Shown here piece by piece: positions 35,664-44,054 of a stretch of DNA of 64,000 nt. The stretch comes from Stackebrandtia albiflava (lineage in GTDB: Bacteria > Actinomycetota > Actinomycetes > Mycobacteriales > Micromonosporaceae), in NCBI RefSeq assembly GCF_007994225.1, contig NZ_VLLL01000005.1, positions 1,907,142 through 1,971,141 of the forward strand, given 5' to 3'. Positions within the stretch are counted from its first letter, which is position 1, and every line of letters starts with the position of its first letter. Position numbers and translations under genes: made by a program. The notes under the pieces were generated by a model. The model had not been told where the DNA came from. It was given only the letters and a program-made list of their open reading frames with translations, and searched no databases.

Positions 35664-36311
35664 TCAGGTGGCGTCGAGGTACCGCAGCACCGCCGCCACC
35701 CGCCGGTCGGACTCGCCGTCCGGCGACAGGCCCAACTTCGCGAAGATCGACCTGATGTGCTTGTGCACCGAGTTGTCGGTGATGAAGAACCGTGCCGCGA
35801 TCGCGGTGTTGCCCAGTCCCTCCGCCATGGCGGACAACACCTCCCGTTCCCTCGGGGTCAGCCCGGCGAGCCGGTCGGCGGAACGCCGCCTCGCGAAGAG
35901 CTGCGACACCACCTCCGGGTCGATCGCCGTCCCGCCCTCGGCGACCCGCCGCAACGCGGTGACGAACTCCGAGACCCGGCCCACCCGCTCCTTCAGCAGG
36001 TAGCCGACACCCCGGGAACCGTCGACGAGGAGGTCGGTCGCGAAACTCTCCTCCACATAGGCCGAGAGTACGAGCACCGCCAGGCCCGGTTGCGCGCGTC
36101 GTGCCGCCACCGCCGCCCGGATGCCCTCGTCGGTGTGCGTCGGCGGCATCCGCACGTCCACCACCGCGACGTCGGGACGGTGAGCGGACACCGCCGCCAG
36201 CAGCCCGTCCGGATCCGCCGCCGAGGCGACCACGTCGACGCCCTCGGCCCGCAGCACCAGGGCCAGTCCCTCGCGCAGCAGCGCGTCGTCCTCGGCTATC
36301 ACTACCCGCAC
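35664..36311 (-). CDS. NarL/LuxR-type response regulator
   Basis: A 215-aa regulator with a receiver (VVIAEDDALLREGL, phospho-Asp in VAVVDVRMPP, Lys in YLLKERV) and a LuxR HTH (GLTPREREVLSAMAEGLGNTAIAARFFITDNSVHKHIRSIFAKLGL). GTG start at 36311 lies within the 3' end of the kinase gene, giving a 10-bp overlap. It is cognate to that kinase. Confidence 0.94.
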   Translation of the reverse strand: MRVVIAEDDALLREGLALVLRAEGVDVVASAADPDGLLAAVSAHRPDVAVVDVRMPPTHTDEGIRAAVAARRAQPGLAVLVLSAYVEESFATDLLVDGSRGVGYLLKERVGRVSEFVTALRRVAEGGTAIDPEVVSQLFARRRSADRLAGLTPREREVLSAMAEGLGNTAIAARFFITDNSVHKHIRSIFAKLGLSPDGESDRRVAAVLRYLDAT

Positions 36312-37549
36312 GGCAACTCCACCTCCACAAGGGTCGGTCCCCCGACCGGACTGTCGATCCGGGCGGTGCCGTCGTGTGCCTCCACCCGGCGGACGATCCC
36401 GGTAAGGCCGGAACCGTCACCCGCCGCCGCACCGCCCCGGCCGTCGTCACGGACCTCGATCCGCAACACGTCCCCGGTGCGCCGCACCGTGACCGCCGAC
36501 TCGTTCGCACCACTGTGGCGTGACACGTTGGTCAACGCCTCGGCCACCACGAAGTACGCGGTGCTCTCCACCCCCGCCGCGCAACGCACCGTCACGTCCA
36601 CCGTCACGGTGCACGGGACCGCGCAGTCGGCGCCCAGCGCGCTCAACGCGCCCGCCAGTCCACGGTTCTCCAGAACGGGAGGCAGGATCGACCGGACCAC
36701 GGTACGCAGTTCCGCCAGGGCCTGTTCGGCGGCGTCCTGGACCCGTTCCAGTATCGGGTCGGCCTGTTCCGGGTCACGGCGGACCACCTGCCGCGCAGCG
36801 CCGGTCAACATGGCCACCGCCACCAGCCGGTTCTGCGCGCCGTCGTGCAGGGCACGTTCGATCCGGCGGAGTTCGGCGGCGTGGGCGTCGAGGGCGGCGG
36901 CGCGGCTGGCGGTGAGCTGGGAGACGCGGGCCGACAGGTCCACGCCGGGGTGGGGACGCAACATCCGCCGGCCCCACCGTGCCTGGAAGTCCGCGATCCG
37001 GGGGCTCACCACCAGCCACAGCGCGAGCCACACCGGCGAGGTCGCCGCCACGATGAACGCCTCCCGCCAACTGGTGATCTGCACCAGGCCGTTGAGGGCG
37101 CCGGCCTCCTCGGGGGGAAGCAGCGTCCACCACAGCGGCGCGGTCGCCTCGCGGACGGCGTTGACGGGGAACTGGAATCCGATCAGGCACACGAGGCTGC
37201 CCGCGACGCCGTGCGACACCAGCCACACCAGATCCCGCCGGATCGACGGGTCGTGGAAGCCCTCGGCGATGCCGGTGGGCAGTGGCCCGTACGGCGACGG
37301 CACCGGTTCGCCGAAACGCGCGAGGCGACGACGTTCCAGGTCCGCGACGGCCCTGATCACCCGCAGCCACGGTCGCACCAGGAACCACCCCACGCCGATC
37401 AGGCAGCTCGCGGTGACCGCCAGTGTCGCCGCCGCCGTCACCAGCGCGAGCATCCCGGTGACCAGCCCCAGGAACAGCCGCCCGGCCGCCGTGAGGGCAC
37501 GGCGGAACACCGTCGCGACCGCGCCGGACCGGGATCGGGGTGGTGACAC
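36302..37549 (-). CDS. Sensor histidine kinase (HisKA_3 type)
   Basis: A 415-aa kinase. TM segments lie near residues 25-60, 105-125 and 155-180, followed by HisKA_3 with the phospho-His in RIERALHDGAQNRLVAVAML, and an HATPase (VVAEALTNVSRHSGA, VRDDGRGG). There is no PAS or GAF domain. It is transcribed away from an ABC exporter operon with a 192-bp gap holding a palindrome, the arrangement of drug- or envelope-stress-sensing modules. Confidence 0.92.
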   Translation of the reverse strand: MSPPRSRSGAVATVFRRALTAAGRLFLGLVTGMLALVTAAATLAVTASCLIGVGWFLVRPWLRVIRAVADLERRRLARFGEPVPSPYGPLPTGIAEGFHDPSIRRDLVWLVSHGVAGSLVCLIGFQFPVNAVREATAPLWWTLLPPEEAGALNGLVQITSWREAFIVAATSPVWLALWLVVSPRIADFQARWGRRMLRPHPGVDLSARVSQLTASRAAALDAHAAELRRIERALHDGAQNRLVAVAMLTGAARQVVRRDPEQADPILERVQDAAEQALAELRTVVRSILPPVLENRGLAGALSALGADCAVPCTVTVDVTVRCAAGVESTAYFVVAEALTNVSRHSGANESAVTVRRTGDVLRIEVRDDGRGGAAAGDGSGLTGIVRRVEAHDGTARIDSPVGGPTLVEVELPCG

Positions 37550-37636
37550 GTCGTCTCACGTTTCGTCGGGGGATCGACTGGACTGTACGTGCCTGCCGGG
37601 TCCGTCACCAGTCCCGGGCCGGGCCGGTGGCGAAGA

Positions 37637-37652
37637 GTACAGCCTGCTGTAC
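37637..37652. promoter_or_regulatory. Palindrome between two-component system and ABC operon
   Basis: GTACAGCCTGCTGTAC has perfect 7-bp arms around CT. It is in the 192-bp gap between divergent operons, about 90 bp ahead of each start, and could be the site of the NarL-type regulator. Confidence 0.5.
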
Positions 37653-37741
37653 CCCGGATCGGGTAGCTGACGGGATTGGTGTGGAAGGCCCCGGTCCATA
37701 GCGTGTCGAGTGTCCGAACGACATCGACATGGAGGCGTGTG

Positions 37742-37975
37742 ATGACCGATCCCTACCGGATCGACGACCCGGCAACTTCCACCGGGGAGGCCCCCCGTCC
37801 ACGGCGGGGATCCGCCCTGACGACGACGCTGTGGATCCTGGCGGCGGCCCTCGCGGGTACCAACACGGCCATGTCCGTGACCGGGAACGAACTGATCGGC
37901 GCGTTCTTCGGGGCCGCCGCCCTGGTCTGCGTGACGGTCGCGATCGTGCGGCACGTGAAGGCGCGCCGGTCATGA
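37742..37975 (+). CDS. Small two-TM membrane protein
   Basis: A 77-aa protein with two hydrophobic segments (TTLWILAAALAGTNTAMSV and LIGAFFGAAALVCVTVAIV) after a short Pro-rich N-terminus. ATG 37742 follows GGAGG. Its TGA overlaps the start of the ABC ATPase (ATGA). It is probably an accessory subunit of the exporter. Confidence 0.78.
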   Translation: MTDPYRIDDPATSTGEAPRPRRGSALTTTLWILAAALAGTNTAMSVTGNELIGAFFGAAALVCVTVAIVRHVKARRS

Positions 37976-38742
37976 CCGTCTCGGGCACGACGGAGGCGCC
38001 GGCCGGTACCGCGACCGCGATCCGCCTCGACGGGGTGTGCAGGCGCTACCGGGACGGCGACCGGACGGTCACGGCACTCGACGCGGTGGACCTGCGCATC
38101 CCGGTCGGCCGCTTCACGGCGGTCATGGGGCCGTCCGGCTCGGGCAAGAGCACCCTGCTGCACTGCGCGTCGGGGCTCGACACCCCCACCTCGGGAACCA
38201 TCCGCATCGGAGATACCGAGATCACGGGGATGCGCGAGACCGCCCGCACCCGGCTGCGGCGGGAACGCGTCGGGTTCGTGTTCCAGTCGTACAACCTGAT
38301 GCCGTCGCTGACGATCGGCGACAACATCACGCTGCCGTTGCGCCTGGCCGACCGGCGGCCCGATCACGCCTGGCTCCACGACCTGATCGGGCACGTCGGC
38401 CTGCGTGGCCTGCTGAACCGCCGACCCTCGGAGTTGTCTGGCGGACAGCAGCAGCGCGCCGCGCTGGCGCGCGCCCTGGTCGCCCGACCCGACGTGGTGT
38501 TCGCCGACGAACCCACCGGGGCACTCGACCTGCGCACCGCCGCGGAGGTGCTGGACCTGTTCGGCCGCATGGTGTCGGAACTGGGCCAGACCATCGTCAT
38601 GGTCACCCATGACCCGGTCGCGGCGGCCCGCGCCGACGTGACGGTCGTGATGTCGGACGGCCGGATCGCCGACACGCTCGCGCGTCCGTCCGCGGAACGG
38701 CTCGCCCACCGGCTGGCCCGTCTGGAGAGGGGCGCCGCGTGA
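37972..38742 (+). CDS. ABC transporter ATP-binding protein (MacB/LolD type)
   Basis: A 256-aa ATPase with Walker A GPSGSGKST, Q-loop FVFQSYNLMPSLT, signature LSGGQQQRAALARAL, Walker B VVFADEPTGALD and H-loop VTHD, all typical of the MacB/FtsE/LolD class. ATG 37972 was chosen because it overlaps the previous stop. It couples to the permease through GTGA at 38739. Confidence 0.94.
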   Translation: MTVSGTTEAPAGTATAIRLDGVCRRYRDGDRTVTALDAVDLRIPVGRFTAVMGPSGSGKSTLLHCASGLDTPTSGTIRIGDTEITGMRETARTRLRRERVGFVFQSYNLMPSLTIGDNITLPLRLADRRPDHAWLHDLIGHVGLRGLLNRRPSELSGGQQQRAALARALVARPDVVFADEPTGALDLRTAAEVLDLFGRMVSELGQTIVMVTHDPVAAARADVTVVMSDGRIADTLARPSAERLAHRLARLERGAA

Positions 38743-41237
38743 CCCCGATGCTGGTTCCGGCGTGGCACATGGCCCGCGCCCGGCTGAGCGGCCTGGTCGC
38801 CGTGGTGTGCGCGGTCGCCGGCGGCGCGGCGATGGTCACCGCCACCGGCGTGATGGTCGAGACCGGTGTCGCCGGGGGTGTGCCGCCGCAACGCCTGTCG
38901 GCGGCCGACGTGACCGTGTCGGCGTCGCAGTACGTCGTGCAGGACGAGGAGTTCGACGTCCTGCTCCCCGACCGGGTGCCACTTCCGGCGGACGTGGCCG
39001 AGGTCGTCGCCGGAATCCCGGGCGTGGCGGCGGTCGCGGGCGACGTGAGCTTCCCGGTCACCGTCACGACCGGTTCCGGAACGGTGGCCTCCACCGGCCA
39101 CGCCTGGGAGGTCCTCGCCCTCGGCGCCGCCGGCCCCGGCACCTCCCCCGGCGAGGACGAGGTCGTGCTCGACGACGACCTCGCCGCCCGCGCGGGCGCG
39201 GCGGCGGGTGACACGGTCACGTTGCGGGCGGGCGGGCACGAGACGACCGTCATGGTGTCGGAGGTGGCGGCGCTGCCCGGGACCGGGCTGTATCTCTCCT
39301 CCAGCGCCGCGACGACGCTCGCCGGTCGCGACGCCGGCCCCCGTTCCGGCACGGTGGACGCGTTGGTCGTGGACGTCGCGGCCTCGGCGGACGTGGCGGC
39401 GACCGCCGACCGGATCCGGGCGGCGCTACCGGAACTCGTCGTCGCCACCGGCGCGACGAGGGGCGACGTCGAGCACCTGGCGAGCGGAGCGGGCCGGGCG
39501 ACCCTCATCGGTCTGGCCGCCTCCATGGGCGGGACCGTGTCGCTGATCGTCGGCTTCATGGTGGCCGCGGCGTTGTCGGTCTCGGTCGCCGGGCAGCGGC
39601 GTGAACTGGCACTGTTGCGCGCGGTCGGGGCGACGCCCCGCCAGGTACGGCGGCTGATCGCCGACCAGTGCACCCTGGTCGCCCTCGCCGGTCTCCCGGT
39701 GGGCGTGGCAGTCGGATACCTGTCCGCCGAGTGGTTCGGAGAACTGTTGTCGTGGGCGGGGCTGCTGCCGGAGGGGATGCCGCTGCGGTTCGGGCCGTTG
39801 CCGGGGGTCGCGGCCGTACTGACGTCGCTGCTGGTCGTACGGATCGCGGCGGCCTCGGCGGCACTGCGGGCGTCCGGGATGTCCCCGACCGAGGCCGTCG
39901 CCGAGTCCAAGGTGGAACCGAGGCGGCCCGCCCCGTGGCGGTTGCGGGCCGGTCTGGCGATCATGGCGTTGTCGGCGGCGACCGGTCTCACGCCGCTGCT
40001 GCTGCTGCCCGGCGAAGCCGCGGTCGTCTCGGCGGTCACGGGTGTCGTTCCGGGAATGGTCGGGCTGGCGTTGGCGGGTCCGTCGCTGGTGCGGGCCGTC
40101 ACGGGCCGACTCCGCCGGCGGCTGCGCCCCGGCGGCCCCGTGTCGGTCTGGCTGGCGGTGCACAACAGTCACGGCTACGCGCTGCGTACCGCCGGGGGCA
40201 TCACCGTGCTCGCGTTGGCACTGGGCCTGACCGTGGTGCAGGTACACGGCCAGACCACCATGTCCGAGGCGGTGTCGGCGGAACGCGCCGCCGGGATCGA
40301 CGTGGACGCCACCGTCACCGTCGCGGGCGGCACCGGCGACCGGACGCTCGTCGACGCGCTCTCCGACCGGCCCGGGGTCACCGCCGCCGTCCCGTTGATC
40401 CACACCAGCGTGGTGTGGCCGTACGAACAGGACGGAAAGGCGCGCGCGGAACAGTACCCGGTGTCGGCGTTCGGAGCGGACCTGTCGGCGCTGATCGACC
40501 TCGGAATCGTCGACGGCGACCCGCGCCGGTTGACCGGCGACACGGTCGCCGTCGACGCCGCCACCGCCTGGGTGGAGGACGTGTCCGTGGGTGACCGGCT
40601 CGACCTGATACTGGCCGACGGAACACCGGTGTCACCCGAGGTGGTGGCGGTCTACCGGCGCGGTATGGGCTTCGGCCCGATCGTCGCGTCGGCGGACCTG
40701 ATCACCGCACACACCGGGCGCGGCTACGACACGGTCCTGGTAGCCGGGGACGTCGAATCGGTCCGGCGATGGGCCGAGTCGACCCCGGGCGTGTCGGTCC
40801 GGGCCGGAGTGTCGGCGGCGGGACTGGGCGACGACGGACTGACTCCGGACCAGTGGGTGAACCTGGTGGTGTCGGCGGCGCTGCTCGGATACGTACTGCT
40901 CGGCGTGGGTAACAGCCTCGTCGCGGCCACCACGCGGCGGCGCGGCGAGTTCGCCGTGCTGCGGCTGGTCGGTGCCACACCGGCTCAGGTGCGGCGAATG
41001 ATCCGCCGCGAGACGGCACTCGTCTGCGGTATGGCGGTGGTGGCGGGCCTGGCCCTGTCGGTACCGGTGATGAGCCTGCTCGGGTGGGGACTGCTCGGAC
41101 ATCCGTGGCCGCAGGGACCACCGTGGCTGATCCCGGCCACCGTGGCGCTGGTGTGCGCCGTCGCCTACCCGGCCATGCTGCTGCCGACCCGGCGCGCGTT
41201 GCGGAGCAGCCCGACGGTCGCCGTCGCGGTGGCGTGA
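38739..41237 (+). CDS. FtsX/MacB-type ABC permease
   Basis: An 832-aa permease. A first TM at the N-terminus is followed by a large extracellular domain, three TM (TLIGLAASMGGTVSLIVGFMVAAAL and on), a second extracellular domain, and a final three-TM FtsX domain. The coupling motif occurs twice (PRQVRRLIADQ and PAQVRRMIRRE), showing a duplicated permease unit. With the ATPase it should export or shed peptides or antibiotics; the substrate is unknown. Confidence 0.92.
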   Translation: MTPMLVPAWHMARARLSGLVAVVCAVAGGAAMVTATGVMVETGVAGGVPPQRLSAADVTVSASQYVVQDEEFDVLLPDRVPLPADVAEVVAGIPGVAAVAGDVSFPVTVTTGSGTVASTGHAWEVLALGAAGPGTSPGEDEVVLDDDLAARAGAAAGDTVTLRAGGHETTVMVSEVAALPGTGLYLSSSAATTLAGRDAGPRSGTVDALVVDVAASADVAATADRIRAALPELVVATGATRGDVEHLASGAGRATLIGLAASMGGTVSLIVGFMVAAALSVSVAGQRRELALLRAVGATPRQVRRLIADQCTLVALAGLPVGVAVGYLSAEWFGELLSWAGLLPEGMPLRFGPLPGVAAVLTSLLVVRIAAASAALRASGMSPTEAVAESKVEPRRPAPWRLRAGLAIMALSAATGLTPLLLLPGEAAVVSAVTGVVPGMVGLALAGPSLVRAVTGRLRRRLRPGGPVSVWLAVHNSHGYALRTAGGITVLALALGLTVVQVHGQTTMSEAVSAERAAGIDVDATVTVAGGTGDRTLVDALSDRPGVTAAVPLIHTSVVWPYEQDGKARAEQYPVSAFGADLSALIDLGIVDGDPRRLTGDTVAVDAATAWVEDVSVGDRLDLILADGTPVSPEVVAVYRRGMGFGPIVASADLITAHTGRGYDTVLVAGDVESVRRWAESTPGVSVRAGVSAAGLGDDGLTPDQWVNLVVSAALLGYVLLGVGNSLVAATTRRRGEFAVLRLVGATPAQVRRMIRRETALVCGMAVVAGLALSVPVMSLLGWGLLGHPWPQGPPWLIPATVALVCAVAYPAMLLPTRRALRSSPTVAVAVA

Positions 41238-41242
41238 ACCAT

Positions 41243-41284
41243 CCGGTGGGCGGCCGAATACGGGTGCGTCCGGCCGCCCACCGG
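41243..41284 (+). terminator. Terminator after the ABC permease gene
   Basis: A perfect 14-bp stem (41243-41256 with 41271-41284) and a 14-nt loop, six bases after the stop. Confidence 0.8.
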
Positions 41285-41300
41285 AGCTAGGGTGAGCCGC

Positions 41301-41756
41301 ATGACGACCGAGACCACGACCGAATCCGGCGCTCCGTTGCCCAAGTTCGAGCTGGCGTTCCCCGGCCCGCTGCGCGACACGCTGGTAGCGGCGGTGCTGT
41401 CCGGGGCGAAGACCTCCACCACCGGTCTACTGGCCGGTTACGAACTGGAGAACGAGCCGCTTCCGCAACCGGGCGATCGCTCCGTCCTGGTCGACTCCGA
41501 GGACCGGCCGGTGGCGGTCGTGGAGATAAGCAGCGTCCGCGTGGTGCAACTGTCCGACGTGGACCTCGCCCACGCGGTGGACGAGGGTGAGGGCCACACC
41601 ACCATCGAGGACTGGCGGGCCGACCACGAGACGTTCTGGCACGGCCCGGAGTCCCGCGCCGAGCTGGGCGCCGACTTCACCGTGACAGATTCCACCCCGG
41701 TCGTCCTCGAACGGTTCACCGTGGTCGAACGGCTCGACGGGGCGGCTGGCGGCTGA
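41301..41756 (+). CDS. ASCH-domain protein
   Basis: A 151-aa protein of the ASCH (PUA-like, RNA-binding) family: FPGPLRDTLVAAVLSGAKTSTTGLL, with the family's K-T-x-T pattern, then GDRSVLVDSEDRPVAVVEISSVRVV and EDWRADHETFW. ATG 41301 follows a weak GGTGAG; a GTG at 41292 is possible. It is a single gene. Members are linked to RNA metabolism or nucleoside hydrolysis; no substrate is assigned. Confidence 0.88.
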   Translation: MTTETTTESGAPLPKFELAFPGPLRDTLVAAVLSGAKTSTTGLLAGYELENEPLPQPGDRSVLVDSEDRPVAVVEISSVRVVQLSDVDLAHAVDEGEGHTTIEDWRADHETFWHGPESRAELGADFTVTDSTPVVLERFTVVERLDGAAGG

Positions 41757-41790
41757 GCCCGGCGCCTGCACCCCGGTCGGTGACCCACCG

Positions 41791-43065
41791 TCACACGCGG
41801 CGCCGCCGCAACGCGAGGAGACCCACGCCGATCGCGATCAACATGGCCGCCGCCCACCACAGGCCGCCCACCGGGGAACCGGTCACCGGCAGGCCGTCCG
41901 ACCCGTCACCCACGGGTCCGGCGTCGTCATGGTCGCCGGGACCGGCCGCGTCATCGTCGCTCGGCGAGGGCACCGGCCCGGTCGAGACCGTGGCGCTCGG
42001 GTCGGGAGAGTCGGTGGACGTCGGGGTCTCAGTGGGAGACCCACTCGGATCGGGCGAGTCGGTGGGGTCCGGTGAGTCGGTCGGGCTCGGTGAATCTGTC
42101 GGATCAGGCGAATCCGTGGGGCTCGGCGAATCCGTCGGATCGGGCGAATCCGTGGGATCCGGCGAATCGGTCGGGCTCGGCGAGACAGTCGGATCCGGCC
42201 CGGGATCCACCTCGGTGTCCTGGCAGGACTCGTTGTTCGTGGTGTCGGACTCCCTGCTGCCGGTGTAGACCTGGGCGCAGTTCGTCAGCACGGTGCCTGC
42301 GGGCACGTCGGGATTCACCCGCACGGTGAAGTCGAAGGTCACATCATCGCCGGGTTCCAGGGTGCCCAACGGACAGGTCAGGGTGAGGCCACCCCCCGGG
42401 CACTCCTGTGGGCGATCGACCACCGTGATGGTGGTGCCGTCGAGTGAGTCCTCGACGGTGACGTCGACGGCGGCCGAGGGACCGTGGTTGACGACCGTGA
42501 TCGTGTACGTGACGGTGCCGTCCGGGTTGACGGTCGCCGGTCCCGTCTTGGTGATCTCGACGTCGGTCGTCGTGTACGCCGGGGTGATGGTCTGCGTCTG
42601 CGCGGAGCCGGCGTTGGAAGCGGTCGCGGAGGCGCTGTTGACGATGTTGGTGCCGTCGGACAGATCCGGATCCACCGTCACCGGGATCTGGAACTCGACC
42701 GATTCGCCCGGACCCAGCGAGGTCCCCGCGCCACCACAGGTCACCGTCGTGCCCGAGATCGTGCACCCGGCGGGCGGATCACCCGGGATGAGCCCGGCAC
42801 CCGGTACGTCGGTGACGGTGACGTCCTCGGCCGTCTCGTCGCCGTCGTTGCTGACCGTCACGGTGTACACCGCCTCGGCGCCGATCTCCAGCGGGTCCGG
42901 GGAGACCGACTTGTCGACCCGCAGTTCGGCCGCCTCGGTCTCCCGGCTCCCGTCCGCTCCGGCCGCGCCCGCCGCGGTCGGCCCGGTCGCGATCGACCCG
43001 ACCAACCAGGTCGCCGCCACCACCGCCACCGACAACGCCGCGATACGCCGTCCACCGTCGACCAT
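41791..43065 (-). CDS. LPXTG-anchored DUF11 surface protein
   Basis: A 424-aa wall protein. It has a signal peptide (to about residue 37, AAGA), two DUF11 repeats (VDKSVSPDPLEIGAEAVYTVTVSND, and EITKTGPATVNPDGTVTYTITVVNHG), then a linker of about 100 residues built from repeated PTDSPDP/PTDSPSP units, and a sorting signal LPVTG followed by a hydrophobic span and RRRR. The DNA of the linker is a visible tandem repeat at about 42040-42200. No sortase is in the window. ATG 43065 begins the signal peptide. Confidence 0.9.
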   Translation of the reverse strand: MVDGGRRIAALSVAVVAATWLVGSIATGPTAAGAAGADGSRETEAAELRVDKSVSPDPLEIGAEAVYTVTVSNDGDETAEDVTVTDVPGAGLIPGDPPAGCTISGTTVTCGGAGTSLGPGESVEFQIPVTVDPDLSDGTNIVNSASATASNAGSAQTQTITPAYTTTDVEITKTGPATVNPDGTVTYTITVVNHGPSAAVDVTVEDSLDGTTITVVDRPQECPGGGLTLTCPLGTLEPGDDVTFDFTVRVNPDVPAGTVLTNCAQVYTGSRESDTTNNESCQDTEVDPGPDPTVSPSPTDSPDPTDSPDPTDSPSPTDSPDPTDSPSPTDSPDPTDSPDPSGSPTETPTSTDSPDPSATVSTGPVPSPSDDDAAGPGDHDDAGPVGDGSDGLPVTGSPVGGLWWAAAMLIAIGVGLLALRRRRV

Positions 43066-43273
43066 CGATGTCCCCCGTGTTCCCCCGTGATCGACCTCAC
43101 GGTAGACAATCGGACGGCACATGTCCCGGATTCCGGCCCGGGTGTCCCGCTCCTGATCGTGCTCGCCGAAGCAGTCACGCCCAGGCGACGGTCGCGCGGA
43201 GGTCGCCCCCGGGCGGGCGGACTCCCCCGAAGCCCCCGATGTCCTCACCAGGCTGCCGGTTCCAGACGGAACG

Positions 43274-44032
43274 TCAGCCGATCAGATCGCACCAGAACGA
43301 CACCCGCGACGTCTCTCCGATGACGCCTTCGGTGGCGCCGAACTCGCGACCGACGTAGTCGGCCAGGTCGGTGCCGTAATAGATGGTGTCGATGCCCCAG
43401 ACCGAGAACACCGGATCGCCCGAACGGTCTCGACCTCCCGGCAGGAACCGGTGCGCGTACACCGGTATCAACCGGGGAGCCCGTTCCAGCAGTCCACGCG
43501 CGGCGGTGACCGCCTCCGCCTCATCGGTCGGTTTCGGCCCCCATACCGGGTGCCAGACGCCCCGGCGAACGTCGTCGAGGACGGTGCGGATCGGCCAGTC
43601 GATCCACCGGCGCAGTTCCGCCGGGTCGCCGTCGCGCCAGTCCGGCCACGGCGCGTCCCAGGCGTAATACGCGTCCGGGTCGCGGGGTCTCAGAGGCTGT
43701 CTTTGAACCTCGTTCGTGGCGAGCGGCGGTCCGGTCGAGTGGATCGCAAGGCGGAGGAGGTCCTGCGTACCGGTGTTGTACGCAGGACCTCCGACAACGC
43801 CGCGAGGCGCCGACCGGTCGTCGCGCAGCAGAACAGCAGGTTCGAAGACAGCCTCTCAGTCGGTCACCGGTAGACCGGCGGCCAGGAACTCGCGGTGGTC
43901 GGCGGCGAATTCGATGCCGAACCGGGCTTCCAGCCGGGTGAACTCGGCGTCGGTCAGGCCGGGTGCGATGCCCGCGACACCCGACTCCGCCAGTCGTCGG
44001 GCGGCCGCGGTACCGGGGCGGGTCGTCGTCAT
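43274..44032 (-). pseudogene. SUKH/SMI1-like gene interrupted by a MITE
   Basis: The N-terminal half (ATG 44032) reads to GLTDAEFTRLEARFGIEFAADHREFLAAGLPV and stops at TGA 43856-43858. The C-terminal half continues on the far side of the insertion: AWDAPWPDWRDGDP, HPVWGPKP, APRLIPVYAHRFLPGG, DTIYYGTDLADYVG, ending at 43274. Together they match a SMI1/KNR4-type actinobacterial protein of about 190 aa. The insert at 43693-43855 ends the first half early. SUKH proteins include immunity proteins. Confidence 0.75.
43693..43855. mobile_element. MITE, 163 bp, IS5-like ends
   Basis: Terminal inverted repeats GAGGCTGTCTTTGAACCT (43693-43710) and AGGTTCGAAGACAGCCTC (43838-43855) match at 17 of 18 positions. 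The 3-bp direct repeat TCA flanks it (43690-43692, 43856-43858), fitting the TNA target duplications of IS1031-type IS5 elements. It is too short to encode a transposase. Inside is a perfect 13-bp hairpin (43758-43770 with 43778-43790). Confidence 0.82.
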
Positions 44033-44054
44033 CCGGCCACGGTATCCGCGGCCT

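Noticed and set aside
42040-42200. Tandem DNA repeat as a possible satellite or regulatory array
   Set aside because: It encodes the in-frame PTDSP linker of the surface protein, with codon variation between units.
43856-44032. GLPVTD as a sortase-like signal
   Set aside because: No hydrophobic span or basic tail follows; it is the broken SUKH-like gene and the stop comes from the MITE target repeat.
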